A DNA stretch of 64,000 bases from Boletus sp. NGJ (lineage: Eukaryota > Basidiomycota > Agaricomycetes > Boletales > Boletaceae). Location of the stretch: contig JAGTXK010000275.1 in NCBI GenBank assembly GCA_019096195.1, positions 310,001 to 374,000 on the forward strand, read 5' to 3'. A program made the position numbers and the translations under genes. This document shows, piece by piece, positions 33,346 through 45,469 of the stretch; the first letter of the stretch is position 1, and the number at the start of each line of letters is the position of its first letter. The notes below the pieces were generated by a model, which worked only from the letters and a program-made list of their open reading frames with translations, did no database searches and was not told where the DNA came from.

Positions 33346-34185
33346 TCTTTATCATAACTGTTGTTCATTCATGCTTGCTCCCTTTTGCAGCATGGTTTAT
33401 GATAAGAAGGTAAAATTACTTGGTGTCTGATATTACCATTTTCATCTTAATATTAGGGTCTTAGACCATACTTGTGCATGATTGAGGAAAAGCATAATCT
33501 AAATCTATCCATGTCACCATCCAAACCAATCTGAATTCACTCCCCAAACTGAGATTTAGATAATGCCAGATTATTGCAATGTCATTGACTATACATGACA
33601 ACCATAGACGACCACATTTGGAAGTTATGATTACACAATTATAATGGTATTAATAATGCTTAGTGCCAGTATTGGAGTCTGAAACCTCTCTTTTCCTTCA
33701 ACTGCAATGTTATTATGATGTGACAATGTTCTCTTGTCAATGGCTACTACCTATCCTACAAGGCTATGAATTGAACTTCTAAGTCTACCTATTGTCTGTC
33801 AAGCACCATCGCTCTTTTGCTTATATTCAATGCGACTAGCATTCTCATATTGATTGATGATGTCAAGGCTGTTAACACCTTCACAAATGGCAATTTCAAC
33901 CAGATTGTATTCAATGCAGGGAACTCAGATTCAGACTATATCCTATATGCAAACCTTTGTATTATTAAACAAAAAAAAAAGAACTTTTTGAATTTCTAAC
34001 AATGCCCATTCTAGATCTAGTACTATTCCCAATCAAACTGGCAGTGCTTTCTGGGCTATCTTGAACCAGATAACACTAATTTAAAGTAAGTGTCAATATG
34101 ACATTGTCTGTTATTATTTTGTTCAGATGTCTGACTCATGCAATTTTTATTTTTATTTTACCAACATCATCACTACATCAGTAAA
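33346..34185. other. AT-rich sequence between the inverted arms, nothing recognised
   Basis: No motif was recognised. It may be captured or internal element sequence too decayed to identify. An ORF of 60 residues at 33,817-33,999 has no known similarity. Confidence 0.4.
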
Positions 34186-35292
34186 TACAGGATTTCATCA
34201 TAGTGCTCATAGTGCCATAGTAGTTTCATAGATAACTCATAGTATTCATAGTATCATAGTATTGAAAGTGTATTTATAGTATCCATAGTACTGTATATTC
34301 ATAGTGTGCATAGTATCATAGTATCATAGTACCCTAGCATTTCATAGTGTTCATAGTATCATAGTGTCATAATACCATAGCATTTTATAGCATTCATAGT
34401 ACATCCATAGTAGTCATAGTCATAGTAGTAATTTTAAGCTAAATTTTAAGCTAAACCTAAACCTAAACCTAAATCAAAAGTATACAAAAAGTGTAGTCAA
34501 AGGTGTAGTCAAATGTTATACAAAAAGTGTAGGAAAGAGTGTAATACAGTGTAGCAAAAATGCGCACCAAATGTAGCAAAAGTGTAGCAAACAAAGTGTA
34601 GTAAAAAAAAAGCAAACAAAAGTGTAGGAGAGTGTAGTACAGTGTAGCAAACAAAGTGTACCAAAAGTGTACCAAAAGTGTAGTAAAAGTGTAGTCACAA
34701 AGTGTACCAAAAGTGTAGACCTATATTCAAAAAATATCCAAGTCCATTTTCCCACACTCAGTATTAAAAAAGCGGACATTGTTTGCCAATGTTTGTGCCA
34801 CCATTCTTATATAAACAAGCCAGACTTCAAAAACTTTCCCACACTCTCTTGTTTTTTAATTTTATCCTTCTCTACTTCTTACATGAAGTCAACACTTTAC
34901 TTTGTAAATCATTAGGATTGGGATTAGGATTGGGATTGGAACTGGGACTTGGATTAGAATTAGAATTAGAATTAGAATTAGTAGAATTAATATTTGATTA
35001 AATTTGAAATTAGAATTGGCTTGAAATTGGATTAGAATTAGAATGAGAATTAGAATTGCTAAGCCACTATGGAAGCACTATGTATACTATGGCATCACTA
35101 TGACCACACTATAAGACACTATGAGAATACTATGACCACTATGAAAGTACTATAAGAATACTATGAGACACTGAGAATACTATGACAGACTATGGCTACA
35201 CTATGAACAGACTATGAGACACTGTCATATGAGCACTATGGTACTGTCTAGTACTGTCCAGCACTGGACAGTTAGTTCTGTTTTTACTGATG
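34186..35292 (-). mobile_element. Palindromic MITE-like repeat, copy C (right arm)
   Basis: Complete copy in inverted orientation to A and B. On the plus strand it begins CATCAGTAAATACAG and ends CTGTTTTTACTGATG. TA dinucleotides flank both ends (34,184-34,185 and 35,293-35,294), a possible target duplication. It is almost identical to copy B over the shared length. A Ty3/Gypsy fossil starts only 11 bases beyond its outer end. Confidence 0.75.
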
Positions 35293-35303
35293 TAGGTTCC
35301 CAC

Positions 35304-36860
35304 TGTCATATCCCATGCAACTCAACAAGTCCAACTCTGGACCTCCATCCATAACTCCTGCACATTCCCCCTCGGAGTATGCTCTCATACCCTTGGACTT
35401 GTAACTCACCCCACATAGTATTCCTACTTCCTCATTCATACATAAAGCTATGTCCTACTCATCTGTCTTAGTCCCACTTTGTAGCTGTCTCTGATTGTTA
35501 CGCCGGGTAACAATTGGGACACGTTCCCGTATAATCCCAACACCTGTTGGATTACCGGACTAGCAGGCTTGAGGAAGAGATCACTTAACCTCCAGAGGCC
35601 CAAATACCCTCTGACTGGGGACCACTGCTAGCTTTACGTAGAGCGCTATGTTACCTCTACGACCGATGGCGGAGTCTCGGATTTGGAATGCCGGTGGCGG
35701 AGTCCCGGTCTTACTAGAGTGCTGGTGGCAGAGTCCCGGTCTTGCTGGATTGCCGGTGGCGGAGTCCCGGTCTTGCTGGGTCAGTGGCGGAGTCCTGACC
35801 TACTACGACCAACCCCTGTTGGTCGTTGGAGTTGCCGAAGCTTTAGGAGCCGGTTACGGCAACGACGGCGCACAAGTGCGAAGTGAAGAGGAGGATGATC
35901 ACAAGCACGAGGGCGAGCACCTCCAGAGCGCGGGAGAAGGCTTCTGAGGTGAAGTGGAACCTTGGCGGGAGAAGCGGTAGATTACACGGGAAGATGTGTA
36001 GATCTAGGTTAGAGGTTACATGAAGGGCCCGCGTCCCTATTTATAGGCCTTGCCCCTCTAGGGCAGGCTTCGTGACGAGTATAGTAATATCCAGTCGCAG
36101 ACACGAGATTACTATAAGTGGATCAAGGCATGAATCGAAACGGGAAGGTAGGAATACTGGGCTATGTACGAGAGAGAGCACAGCCGAGGAGGCAATGTCA
36201 ATGATCGGGTCGAGAAGGAGGAAGGCATGTATCAGTGAAATAGGAGAGGCGAGTGTCCATACCAAACGGGTAGGTTCCTAAAAAGGGAGTTACGAAGTAA
36301 CTTCCTAGAAAGGTAGTTCCGAATGGGGCGATGCCTGAGTTGGGGTGTGCGGGGGAATCCCAGGGGAATCCCTGGTCGGAGTCGAAGAAGAGGTCGTCCC
36401 ATAGGCCTACAGGGGGAGAGGGAAGGGGAAAAGATGTACCCCCTTTGGTAACTGTAACACTGATCCAGTGTCTGTCTCGCTTAGGAGCACTGCTCCGGCG
36501 AGGTCCATCTTCATTTCTAATTACTCAGCTACTACTTACTCATTACACCTTACGAACTCTGTTAGTAATCTTGTTTCCAATTGTATATAAATCTTCGCTA
36601 CTACTCTTGTAAAGTTAGTTTGAATATCAACTCTGAACACCACTCCTGTCCTCTGTCTGAGTTTCGACAACTCACTCTGATCCTCTGCTTGACTTGATGT
36701 TCAACCACGTTGAGTCTAAAAACCTTTGATCTTACTACGTCTTCAAAATCCGGGACATCAGACTCAAGCAAGGGTGCACCACATAAGGTGAAGCCAAGTC
36801 CTGACACCCTCAAGTAACTCCGGTCCTTTGGAGTTGCATCTGAGTTTTCCGTTCTTAACA
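35304..36860 (+). repeat. Left LTR of fossil A, interrupted by a solo LTR
   Basis: Starts TGTCATATCC and ends GTTCTTAACA. About 588 bases of its own sequence match the right LTR; the rest is a 964-base foreign insert plus the insert's duplicated target. Confidence 0.88.
35496..36459. mobile_element. Solo LTR of a different LTR retrotransposon
   Basis: A 964-base stretch beginning TGTTACGCCGGG and ending GGTAACTGTAACA, with the TG...CA ends typical of LTRs. CTGAT is duplicated on both sides (35,491-35,495 and 36,460-36,464) and occurs once in the right LTR of fossil A. No internal region is present, so it is the product of LTR-LTR recombination. It is CpG-rich, unlike the old island sequence, so it is probably a later arrival. 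It shares no obvious sequence with fossils A or B. Confidence 0.8.
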
Positions 36861-39034
36861 GTATATTTGAACTCCCACTTGCAACAAGTCTCTTACATTA
36901 TGGCTACATGCACCACTAGATTGCAGACTCGCATCATTGGCGTAAACCCCTCCGCATCTCCATGTTACAACCTGTTGAGTGCATTCGGTAGCAGTCGGTG
37001 AGGCCCAGAACTCGTCAACCAGTTCCAAAGCTTCTCTGCTCGACGAACCCCCACCTCTGCCTCACAGTCATGACCTCTCCCAGAGTCCCCTACTCCAGGA
37101 GCGTGCATCATCGAGCTACCTACCAATGATAACTCCACCACCTCCCGGCTCTCAAGCCAGCACTCAAATCAAAGAGTGCAGGCCGCCTTCTTCCCAAGTG
37201 ATGACATCCCGGACTTCCCCGGAGATGACCTATCAGATGATGATCCCGACTTCCCCAATGATGACGCTCCCTCTGACTCCAACAGTGAGCACGTCCCACA
37301 AGACACTCTTGCACTGCTTGCCGATGCCATCAAAGGCCTCGCTCGCTCCACGCGTCGTCCCCCCAACCATACCCCATGCACTAAGGTCCAGGAACCGGAC
37401 CAGTTTGACAGGACTGAGCCCCACAAACTCCGGGTCTTCCTGGTTCAGTGTGAACTCAACTTCCAAGACCGCCTGAAGGCTTTCAGGATGGACCGCGCCA
37501 AAGTCACCTTTGTGCAGTCCTACCTAAATGGCATGGCTCTGGAGTGGTTCGAACCAGACCTCCTCCAGATGGAAGATCCCACTTTCCGTCCGCTCTGGAT
37601 GGATGACTTTAAAGAGTTCGTCCTAGAACTCCAGACCAACTTCGGTCCGCACGACCCCGTCAGAGATGCAGAGCACCAGCTCAACCACTTGTCAATAAAG
37701 GATACTCAATACATCAACAAGTATGTGGTCGAGTTCAACCAGATTGCTTTGCAAGTCCATGGTTACGGAGAAGGTGCCCTCCGACACCACTTCTACAATG
37801 GTCTGCCGGACCGCATCAAGGATGAGATATTGCGAATTGGAAAACCCCTGATGCTCTCCGAACTCTGAAGCCTCGCACACACTATCAACATGCACTATTG
37901 GGAGTGCAAGTCAGAAGTCAGCAGGCAGACTAAAGCGTCAACCCCATCCTCTGCTCCGAAACCATCCACCCCCGCCGCATCATCCTCTCCGCACCCCTCC
38001 GGTAGTGTCAAGGACTCCTTGGAGTCCAAAGGCAAAGGAGCTACCACCTCCGCCCATCCAAAGCCAGACTTGTCGTCCAAATTAGGGAAAGACAGCAAGC
38101 TCACCACGGATGAGAGAAAGCGCAGGTTCGACAACAAGCTCTGCATGTTCTGTGGCCAAGCCGGTCACATGGCAAAGGACTGTCTGAAGTCAACCTCCAG
38201 CACATCCAAGGGTCGCACCGTGACCACAACTCTGGAAACCAAACCGGAGGTCTCCACCTCAGAGGCAAAAAAATAATCCGCGACCTCCATGACTCCGCAC
38301 AGACTGGAGGTTGCATTGAACCCACATGTGCAGCTAAGGAGATTCGCCTCAATGTGTCCACTCTTTCCAACCCCAAATCCCTCATGCCCTCTGTCTCCTT
38401 AGTCTCCTACCCAATTCTGCCCTTCTCCACACTTGTAGATTCAGGCTCCTCCAATTGTTTCATAGATACTTTCTTTGTAAATAAAAATGAACTTTCAACC
38501 TACCCCATCCCTCTGCTCCAACTCTGTCTCTTCGACGGAACTACCAATAGCATGATCATCCAAGCCATCAACCTCTCAGTCTGCTTCGCAACTGGTGACA
38601 TCACCCCGACGACTTTCTACGTCACTCCACTGGATTCCACCTACTCCATTGTCCTAGGACACAACTGGCTCACCCGCCACAATCTGTTGATTGATTGGGT
38701 CACGAGCAGTATCACATTCCATTCATCTGAGCAGCGTTTGCCAGCAACCCTAAGCTCCCCTCCGCAGCCTCCAGAATCCCTTCCTCCAGCTGACACCCCA
38801 CCCGATTCACCGCGTTTCTCTGACCACAAAGCTCTGCCCATAGCGCTCATTAGTGCACCAGCATTCACACTAGCCTGTCACCTTGAGGGCTCCATTCAAT
38901 TCAGCTTGCAACTCTGTCCCCAGGAAAGCGATCTCCGCTCCGCTTCCATCACTCCCCCAGAACCAGTTGACCTTTCCGGTGTTCCTCCGGAATACCACAA
39001 TTTCCCCAATGTCTTTAGCAAGAGCAAAGCCTCC

Positions 39035-39516
39035 TGTAATAATATAGGAAATTTTCAAACTTTTCAAACGCTCACTTACTTTTCATTCTCTTCAACTTTC
39101 TTCTTCATAAAGTCACGTGACTGTGCACGTGACCGTGGGAACACATCACATCATAGGTCCAGAACCTATGACATCATATGACATCATACCTCATGTGATC
39201 CACGCCTCTTTAATTTCCGCTCTTCTCACACAGCCCTATTAATCTCCGTCTTACTATATTTAGTAGTTTATCACACGCACTGCTTGGTCCGTGCGCATTC
39301 TCTCCATGTATATAAGATAGCACTTTGACAACTGGTATCCCCAGTCTAATCCATTTGTCTCTTCCTCAATAACCTATTAGCTTCGGCCATCAGTCGTCGT
39401 AGGGTTAGGAATAGTCAGGCCTAAGACTCCCCACCTGATCCGTTCAGCCAGGACCTGTGTAGCCTGCGAAGTAGTTCCGAGCCTTGTGGATTGTTTTCCG
39501 AAAGGGATTCATAACA
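39035..39516 (+). repeat. Left LTR of fossil B
   Basis: Begins TGTAATAATATAGG and ends GATTCATAACA. It contains a TATATAAG TATA-like site near 39,308 and a CACGTGAC palindromic pair near 39,110-39,130. Confidence 0.9.
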
Positions 39517-42500
39517 CTTGGATTAGACTACTATACACAATGCTCGGACTCCAGAGCTAAGGAGATATACACGGGCCCAGCGTTTTAAGGGACATCTGCA
39601 GAATTCACCACTTGACGGTGACAAGAAAAGAACTTGCCAAAACTCTTGCATATATGCTCGTCCAGCGTACTAAATAAGGATAATGTTGCTGCTGGGCATA
39701 GTGCACTAGCCCCACTTCTCAGGTGGTTGCCGACTTGAGCGTATGCTGGTTCTACAATAGTGAACCCAGGTTCTCGTGATTACCTGTGACATCACGAAGT
39801 AACGATACGGGAGATTTATCTCGCCTTTCTCCCGTGCTACACCTGCTCGTAGTAAAGCAGTCATCCTCCGGTCCCCCTATCACCGTCGCCCATCATTTTC
39901 AACGACCTCTACTTCGACTCCTACGAAGGCGTAGGAACCCCAGAACCGGATTGTAAGATATCTGGTAGTAAGGTTCTGAAAGAAGACCGACGCAGGAAAA
40001 GGAAAACTTATACAAGGAACCCCGACAAAATCAGACCTCTTCGTCCATCCTCCGCATTCGCCCTTTACCGCATCCAATACTTCCGCTCTTATCTTCGCCC
40101 CACATCTCTTCTAAAACCAAATCCTCGATATGTCTAGAGTCGACATTGACGAACTCGTCCAAAAGCTCGCCGACCTTACTCAGGAACGCGATAAGGAAAA
40201 TATCACGAAGAAGATTGCCGATCCTGGAAAATGGGACGGCACAAGGTCATCATTCCGCCCTTGGTGGATAAAGCTCCGTCTCTGGGTTGACGCTCAGAAA
40301 TGGAAAAATAACAAGATCATGGACATCGCTGTCCTCTCCCGTCTTGAAGGAAAAGCGGAATCCTTCGCACAATTAATCATGGAGCACTACCTAGATGAGG
40401 AAGCTACCATCGAGACGGACGCAAACGGGGTTCTGCAGCCGGCAAAAGGAGCCGCTGCTTGGCCTACTTGGAACAGGCTACAGGAGCAGATCAAAACCCA
40501 CTTCTGTATCGATACCTTGGCTCACGAGTCATTAAGGAAACTCGAGACCTTGAAACAAAACGGTCATCCTATTGACCTGTTCCTACAACGATTTGAGATC
40601 TTGAGGAAGGAATCGTACATCGACGATCACCACGCCGAAGTCTTACTGAAAAAGGCGGTAGACTACAAAATTTACGAACGTTCTCGTTTGAACAGCCCCG
40701 CCCGCAATTTTGACTATGAAGACTTAGTCATAAACTATAGAACAATAGGTCGGGCATTCGAACAAATCGTGAACGAGCGTGGCCCCCCTCATAGATCTCA
40801 ACCCCCGCGCTCCTCCTTCCCTCCTCCACGTGGGCAACCCCCACAAAATTCATATCGTCCAACCTACACGGCAGTAGGAACACAACCGGGTCGCGGTGCG
40901 CCCATGGAAATAGGTGTCCAGCAGGCTGGACCCTCCAAGGAAACCAGAACCTGTTTCCACTGTGGCAAACCCGGCCACATAAAACCTAACTGCCCAACGA
41001 ACCCTTTCAAACGGACTGGTCGTCCACCTATGCAACGCCAGATTTGGGACTGGAATCAAGGCTCGTACGTCGAGCAAAATCAGGGAGAAAACGAGTATCC
41101 CCATTTTTTTAACGAACCCCAAACTCGCGCCTACGCACAACGACCACTCCCGCAACCTCCCGCAGCTACAGCGGCACCAAGTGTAGCAGCAAGAACCTAT
41201 GTTTCTGATGAGGCAGAAGCATATTACAGAGACAAATTTGAGGTGGAAGCAAAAGCCCGAGCTGCACAGGCTTTAAATGGACAGCGCCAATGAGTACAGA
41301 GGGAACTCGGCGGCAAGAACTTTCTTCTTCTTCTTCTTTTTCATCTTCTCTTACAACGTGTACAAATACCGATTTTCCTATCTCCGATCTCTCCGCTGTA
41401 CTACGTAAACTATCAATGAAATCTGCGAGGGCGTCTCAATTGAGCGTGGCACCAGAATTAAGTGTACTTAATTCCCTCGTAAAACAACAAAAAATATCGA
41501 ATATATATAAACCCACAAAGGTCACGTTAAACCAAGCATCCACACTTTCCTATGGTGGAGAATTCTCCCTTGAAACCATAGTATCGTGCAACGTTAACGG
41601 CCAGTGGTCACGATACCGTTTCCAGTCCCTCCTGGATTCGGGAGCGTCGCATACGTTCATAGATCAGGACTACGTAAAAAGACACGGAATACCTTTCTAT
41701 ACTATCGACAACCCCATTAAGATACATAACGCTGACGGATCGGAAGGAGCAATCGGACCAATCCGTCATGCGGTAACCCTGATGGTGGAAATCGAAGGAC
41801 ACTACGAAGTCATAGACGCGTACATATCTAAATTAGGCACTCATCGAATGATCATCGGGTATGACTGGCTATACCGTCATAACCCTGACATCGATTGGGT
41901 AAAACAGACGATTACGTTTCCCCGACTGTACCTCATACTGTAAAATTATGGGCCTAGGACCCACTTCCTCTTACGAGCCAGGCTCAACTACGTACAATAG
42001 AAGAAGGACTCAAAGAAAAGGTCCCATTAACTTATCACGAATTTCTAGATGTCTTCTCGGAGAAAGAATCACAAAGGATGCCTTTACGAAAACACTGGGA
42101 TCACGCAATCGATCTCAAAGAAGACTTCATCCCCAAGAAAGGACGTGTTATTCCCCTTTCGGACATCGAGATGGAAGAAGTCAGAACGTTCATCGAAAAG
42201 GAAGTCAAAAAGGGTTACGTCAAACCCTCAAAATCTCCACAGACATCTCCCGTCTTCTTCATTCCCAAAAAAGACGGCAAAAAACGAATGGTTATGGACT
42301 ATCGCTATCTAAACGAAGGAACAATCAAGAATTCCTATCCACTCCCTCTAATCCCGCAATTAATTGATCGACTCAAAAATGCGGATCTATTTACGGCCAT
42401 GGATCTCCGATGGGGCTATAACAATGTCCGCATCAAAGAAGGCGATGAATGGAAAGCGGCATTCGTCACCCCTATTGGAGCATACGAACCTACCGTTATG

Positions 42501-44987
42501 TATTTCGGTCTTACGAACTCCCCTCCCACGTTCCAAACGATGATGAACGACATATTTAACGACATGTATGCGGTAGTCGTCATCTACATCGACGACGTCA
42601 TGATATTTACATCAAAGAAAGACAAAAGAACAACACGAAGAAGTTGTAAAGGAAGTTCTATGCCGCTCTCCGCGAGAATGACCTTTACGTAAAACCAGAA
42701 AAGTGTACCTTCTCGGCAGAAAAAGTGGACTTCCTAGGTATGGTGGTATCTAAAGAGGGGGTAGAAATGCAGTCGAAGAAAGGTAGCTGGGGTCATGGAT
42801 TGGCCGATTCCCACTGGCTTGAAGCAACTCCAAGGCTTCCTCGGACTCTGTAATTATCATAGACGATTCATAGAAGGCTTCGCGCAAATCGCTCGACCCT
42901 TGAACGATCTTACCAAGAAAGACGTTCCATTCAAATGGGGTCCAGATCAGCAAGAAGCATTCGCAAACCTAAAAAGAAAATTTACGGAAGCGCCACTTCT
43001 CGCGTACCCAAACCACGATCAAGAAATGCGTGTGGAAACCGATGCCTCAGACATCGCCACGGGAGCAGTGCTCTCCACCTTATGTAACGACGGTAATTGG
43101 CGACCAGTCGCCTTTATCTCTCACTCCTTTGACAGCGCAGAGCGCAACTATCCCATCTACGACAAAGAACTGCTGGCAGTAATACGTGCCCTGGAAGAAT
43201 GGCGCCACTATTTAATAGGTCGCAGAAGGATTTGAAATCTGGACCGATCATAAAAATCTAGAATATTGGAAGAAGCCCCAAACTCTCAGCGGACGACAAG
43301 CACGTTGGCATGCGCTTCTCCAAGAATTCAATTATACTTTCGTATACAAACCAGGATCGTCCAATGGAAGAGCTGACGCTCTCTCTCGACGACCCGATCA
43401 CGGCGACGCAGTTGTAGATCATAATCAAAACGTCACCGTTCTACCTCCTTCTATATTTATAAATCACGTTTCTCTCTCTTTGGACCTTATGACAAAAATA
43501 CAAAAAGAATCCAAAAAACATGAACGTCGATGCTATAAACAATTTCCTTTTCTACTCAGAACTTAATCTATTCAAAAATGAAAAAGATCAAATCTACGTA
43601 CCCGAATCCCTTACGTACAGAAATCATTACATTATGTCACGACTCGCCTATTGCAGGACACGGCGGTCATTCCAAAACTGATACACACTCTTTCTCGATA
43701 TTTCTCGTGGCCAGGAGTCACAAAGGACATAAAAATGTATGTAGATCACTGCCAAGTGTGCGCCCTCACGAAGGGTAAGCAAAACGCACCGGCAGGAAAA
43801 GTTATTCCTCTTACCCGCGGCAAAAAGACCATGGGAAGACCTATCGGTAGACTTTCATCACAGGCTCTACCGCCATCACAATCTTTTACGGCTATCTGCG
43901 TTGTTGTGGACAGATTCTCAAAAGAAGTTATTTTTATACCAACATACGATACATGCTCTTCGAAAGATCTCGCTATTCTATTCAGAGACCATGTCTGGTC
44001 AACACATGGACTTCCCTCTACCCTCGTATCAGATCGAGGACCACAATTCGTTTCTGCTTTCACTCAAGAGCTTTGTAAGCTCCTCAGCATAAAACAAAAA
44101 ATCTCTATGGCATATCATCCACAAACGGATGGACAAACTGAACGCGTTAATAGAGATCTTGAACAGTATCTCCGCGCGTATGCTGGAAAGAAACAAAACA
44201 ACTGGGTCAATTGGCTGAAGTTAGCCCAATTCTCTCACAATAACACCGTCACTACGGCTACCAGAGAAATTCCCTTTAAAGTAATAAGAAATTATATACC
44301 ACGTATGGGTTTTGAAGGGAATCTCACGGGTTTTGCAGACGAAATTGGGCATAACCATAAGGAGATTGAAGAAGCGCTAGAAGCTACACGCGAGAGGATG
44401 ATCACCTCTTCCGATAAAAAACGATCTACAGCACCAGAATATTCTATTGGTCAGCAAGTCTGGCTTTCAACAGATAAATTAAAACTTCCCTATACGGCAA
44501 AGAAACTCATACAAAAATGGATTGGCCCCTACGTCATCACTTGGGTCCTTTCTAACGCCATAACGCTCAAACTTCCCAATCCTGTTCACATCCATCCAAC
44601 TGTGAACATTTCTCACGTCAAACCATACAGAGACACACTGCCTGGACAGCCTAAATCTCGTCCAGATGCAATAGAAATTGACGAAGAAGGAGAAGAGCAG
44701 TTTGAAGTTGATTATATCGCCGCTTCCAGGATGAAGAAAGGCAAACTAGAATATCTGGTTCATTGGAAGGGTTACGATGAAACCGATCGTACCTGGGAAT
44801 CTGAAGACATTCACACCACTGCACCGGATGCAGTTAAAGATTTCCATCATCTAAACCCTTCTGCACCACGCAAGCTTTGTGGACTATCCATTTCAGCCTT
44901 CGCTTCTTTATTCACTCCTTATGAAAATTTCACGGAAAACAAAAAAACAACGACTCGCCTGGAATTCGAGTCTTAAAGAGGGGGTAG

Positions 44988-45469
44988 TGTAATAATATAG
45001 GAAATTTTCAAACTTTTCAAACGCTCACTTACTTTTCATTCTCTTCAACTTTCTTCTTCATAAAGTCACGTGACTGTGCACGTGACCGTGGGAACACATC
45101 ACATCATAGGTCCAGAACCTATGACATCATATGACATCATACCTCATGTGATCCACGCCTCTTTAATTTCCGCTCTTCTCACACAGCCCTATTAATCTCC
45201 GTCTTACTATATTTAGTAGTTTATCACACGCACTGCTTGGTCTGTGCGCATTCTCTCCATGTATATAAGATAGCACTTTGACAACTGGTATCCCCAGTCT
45301 AATCCATTTGTCTCTTCCTCAATAACCTATTAGCTTCGGCCATCAGTCGTCGTAGGGTTAGGAATAGTCAGGCCTAAGACTCCCCACCTGATCCGTTCAG
45401 CCAGGACCTGTGTAGCCTGCAAAGTAGTTCCGAGCCTTGTGGATTGTTTTCCGAAAGGGATTCATAATA
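44988..45469 (+). repeat. Right LTR of fossil B
   Basis: Same length as the left LTR and differs by about three transitions. It is preceded by a purine tract (AAAGAGGGGGTAG), the expected polypurine tract. Confidence 0.9.

Larger units (their letters stand above)
39035..45469 (+). mobile_element. Ty3/Gypsy LTR retrotransposon fossil B, nested in fossil A
   Basis: A 6,435-base element inserted in the pol region of fossil A, between its protease and reverse transcriptase. LTRs are 39,035-39,516 and 44,988-45,469 (482 bases each, about three differences seen), with a perfect CCTCC target duplication (39,030-39,034 and 45,470-45,474). Parts: gag with a CCHC knuckle (40,130-41,293), protease with DSGAS (about 41,635), reverse transcriptase with YIDD (42,080-42,620), RNase H (about 43,030-43,390), integrase (43,650-44,400) and a chromodomain (44,700-44,860). 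Gag and pol reading frames overlap by four bases. The near-identical LTRs point to a recent insertion. It is broken, with a handful of interruptions in pol. Confidence 0.92.
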
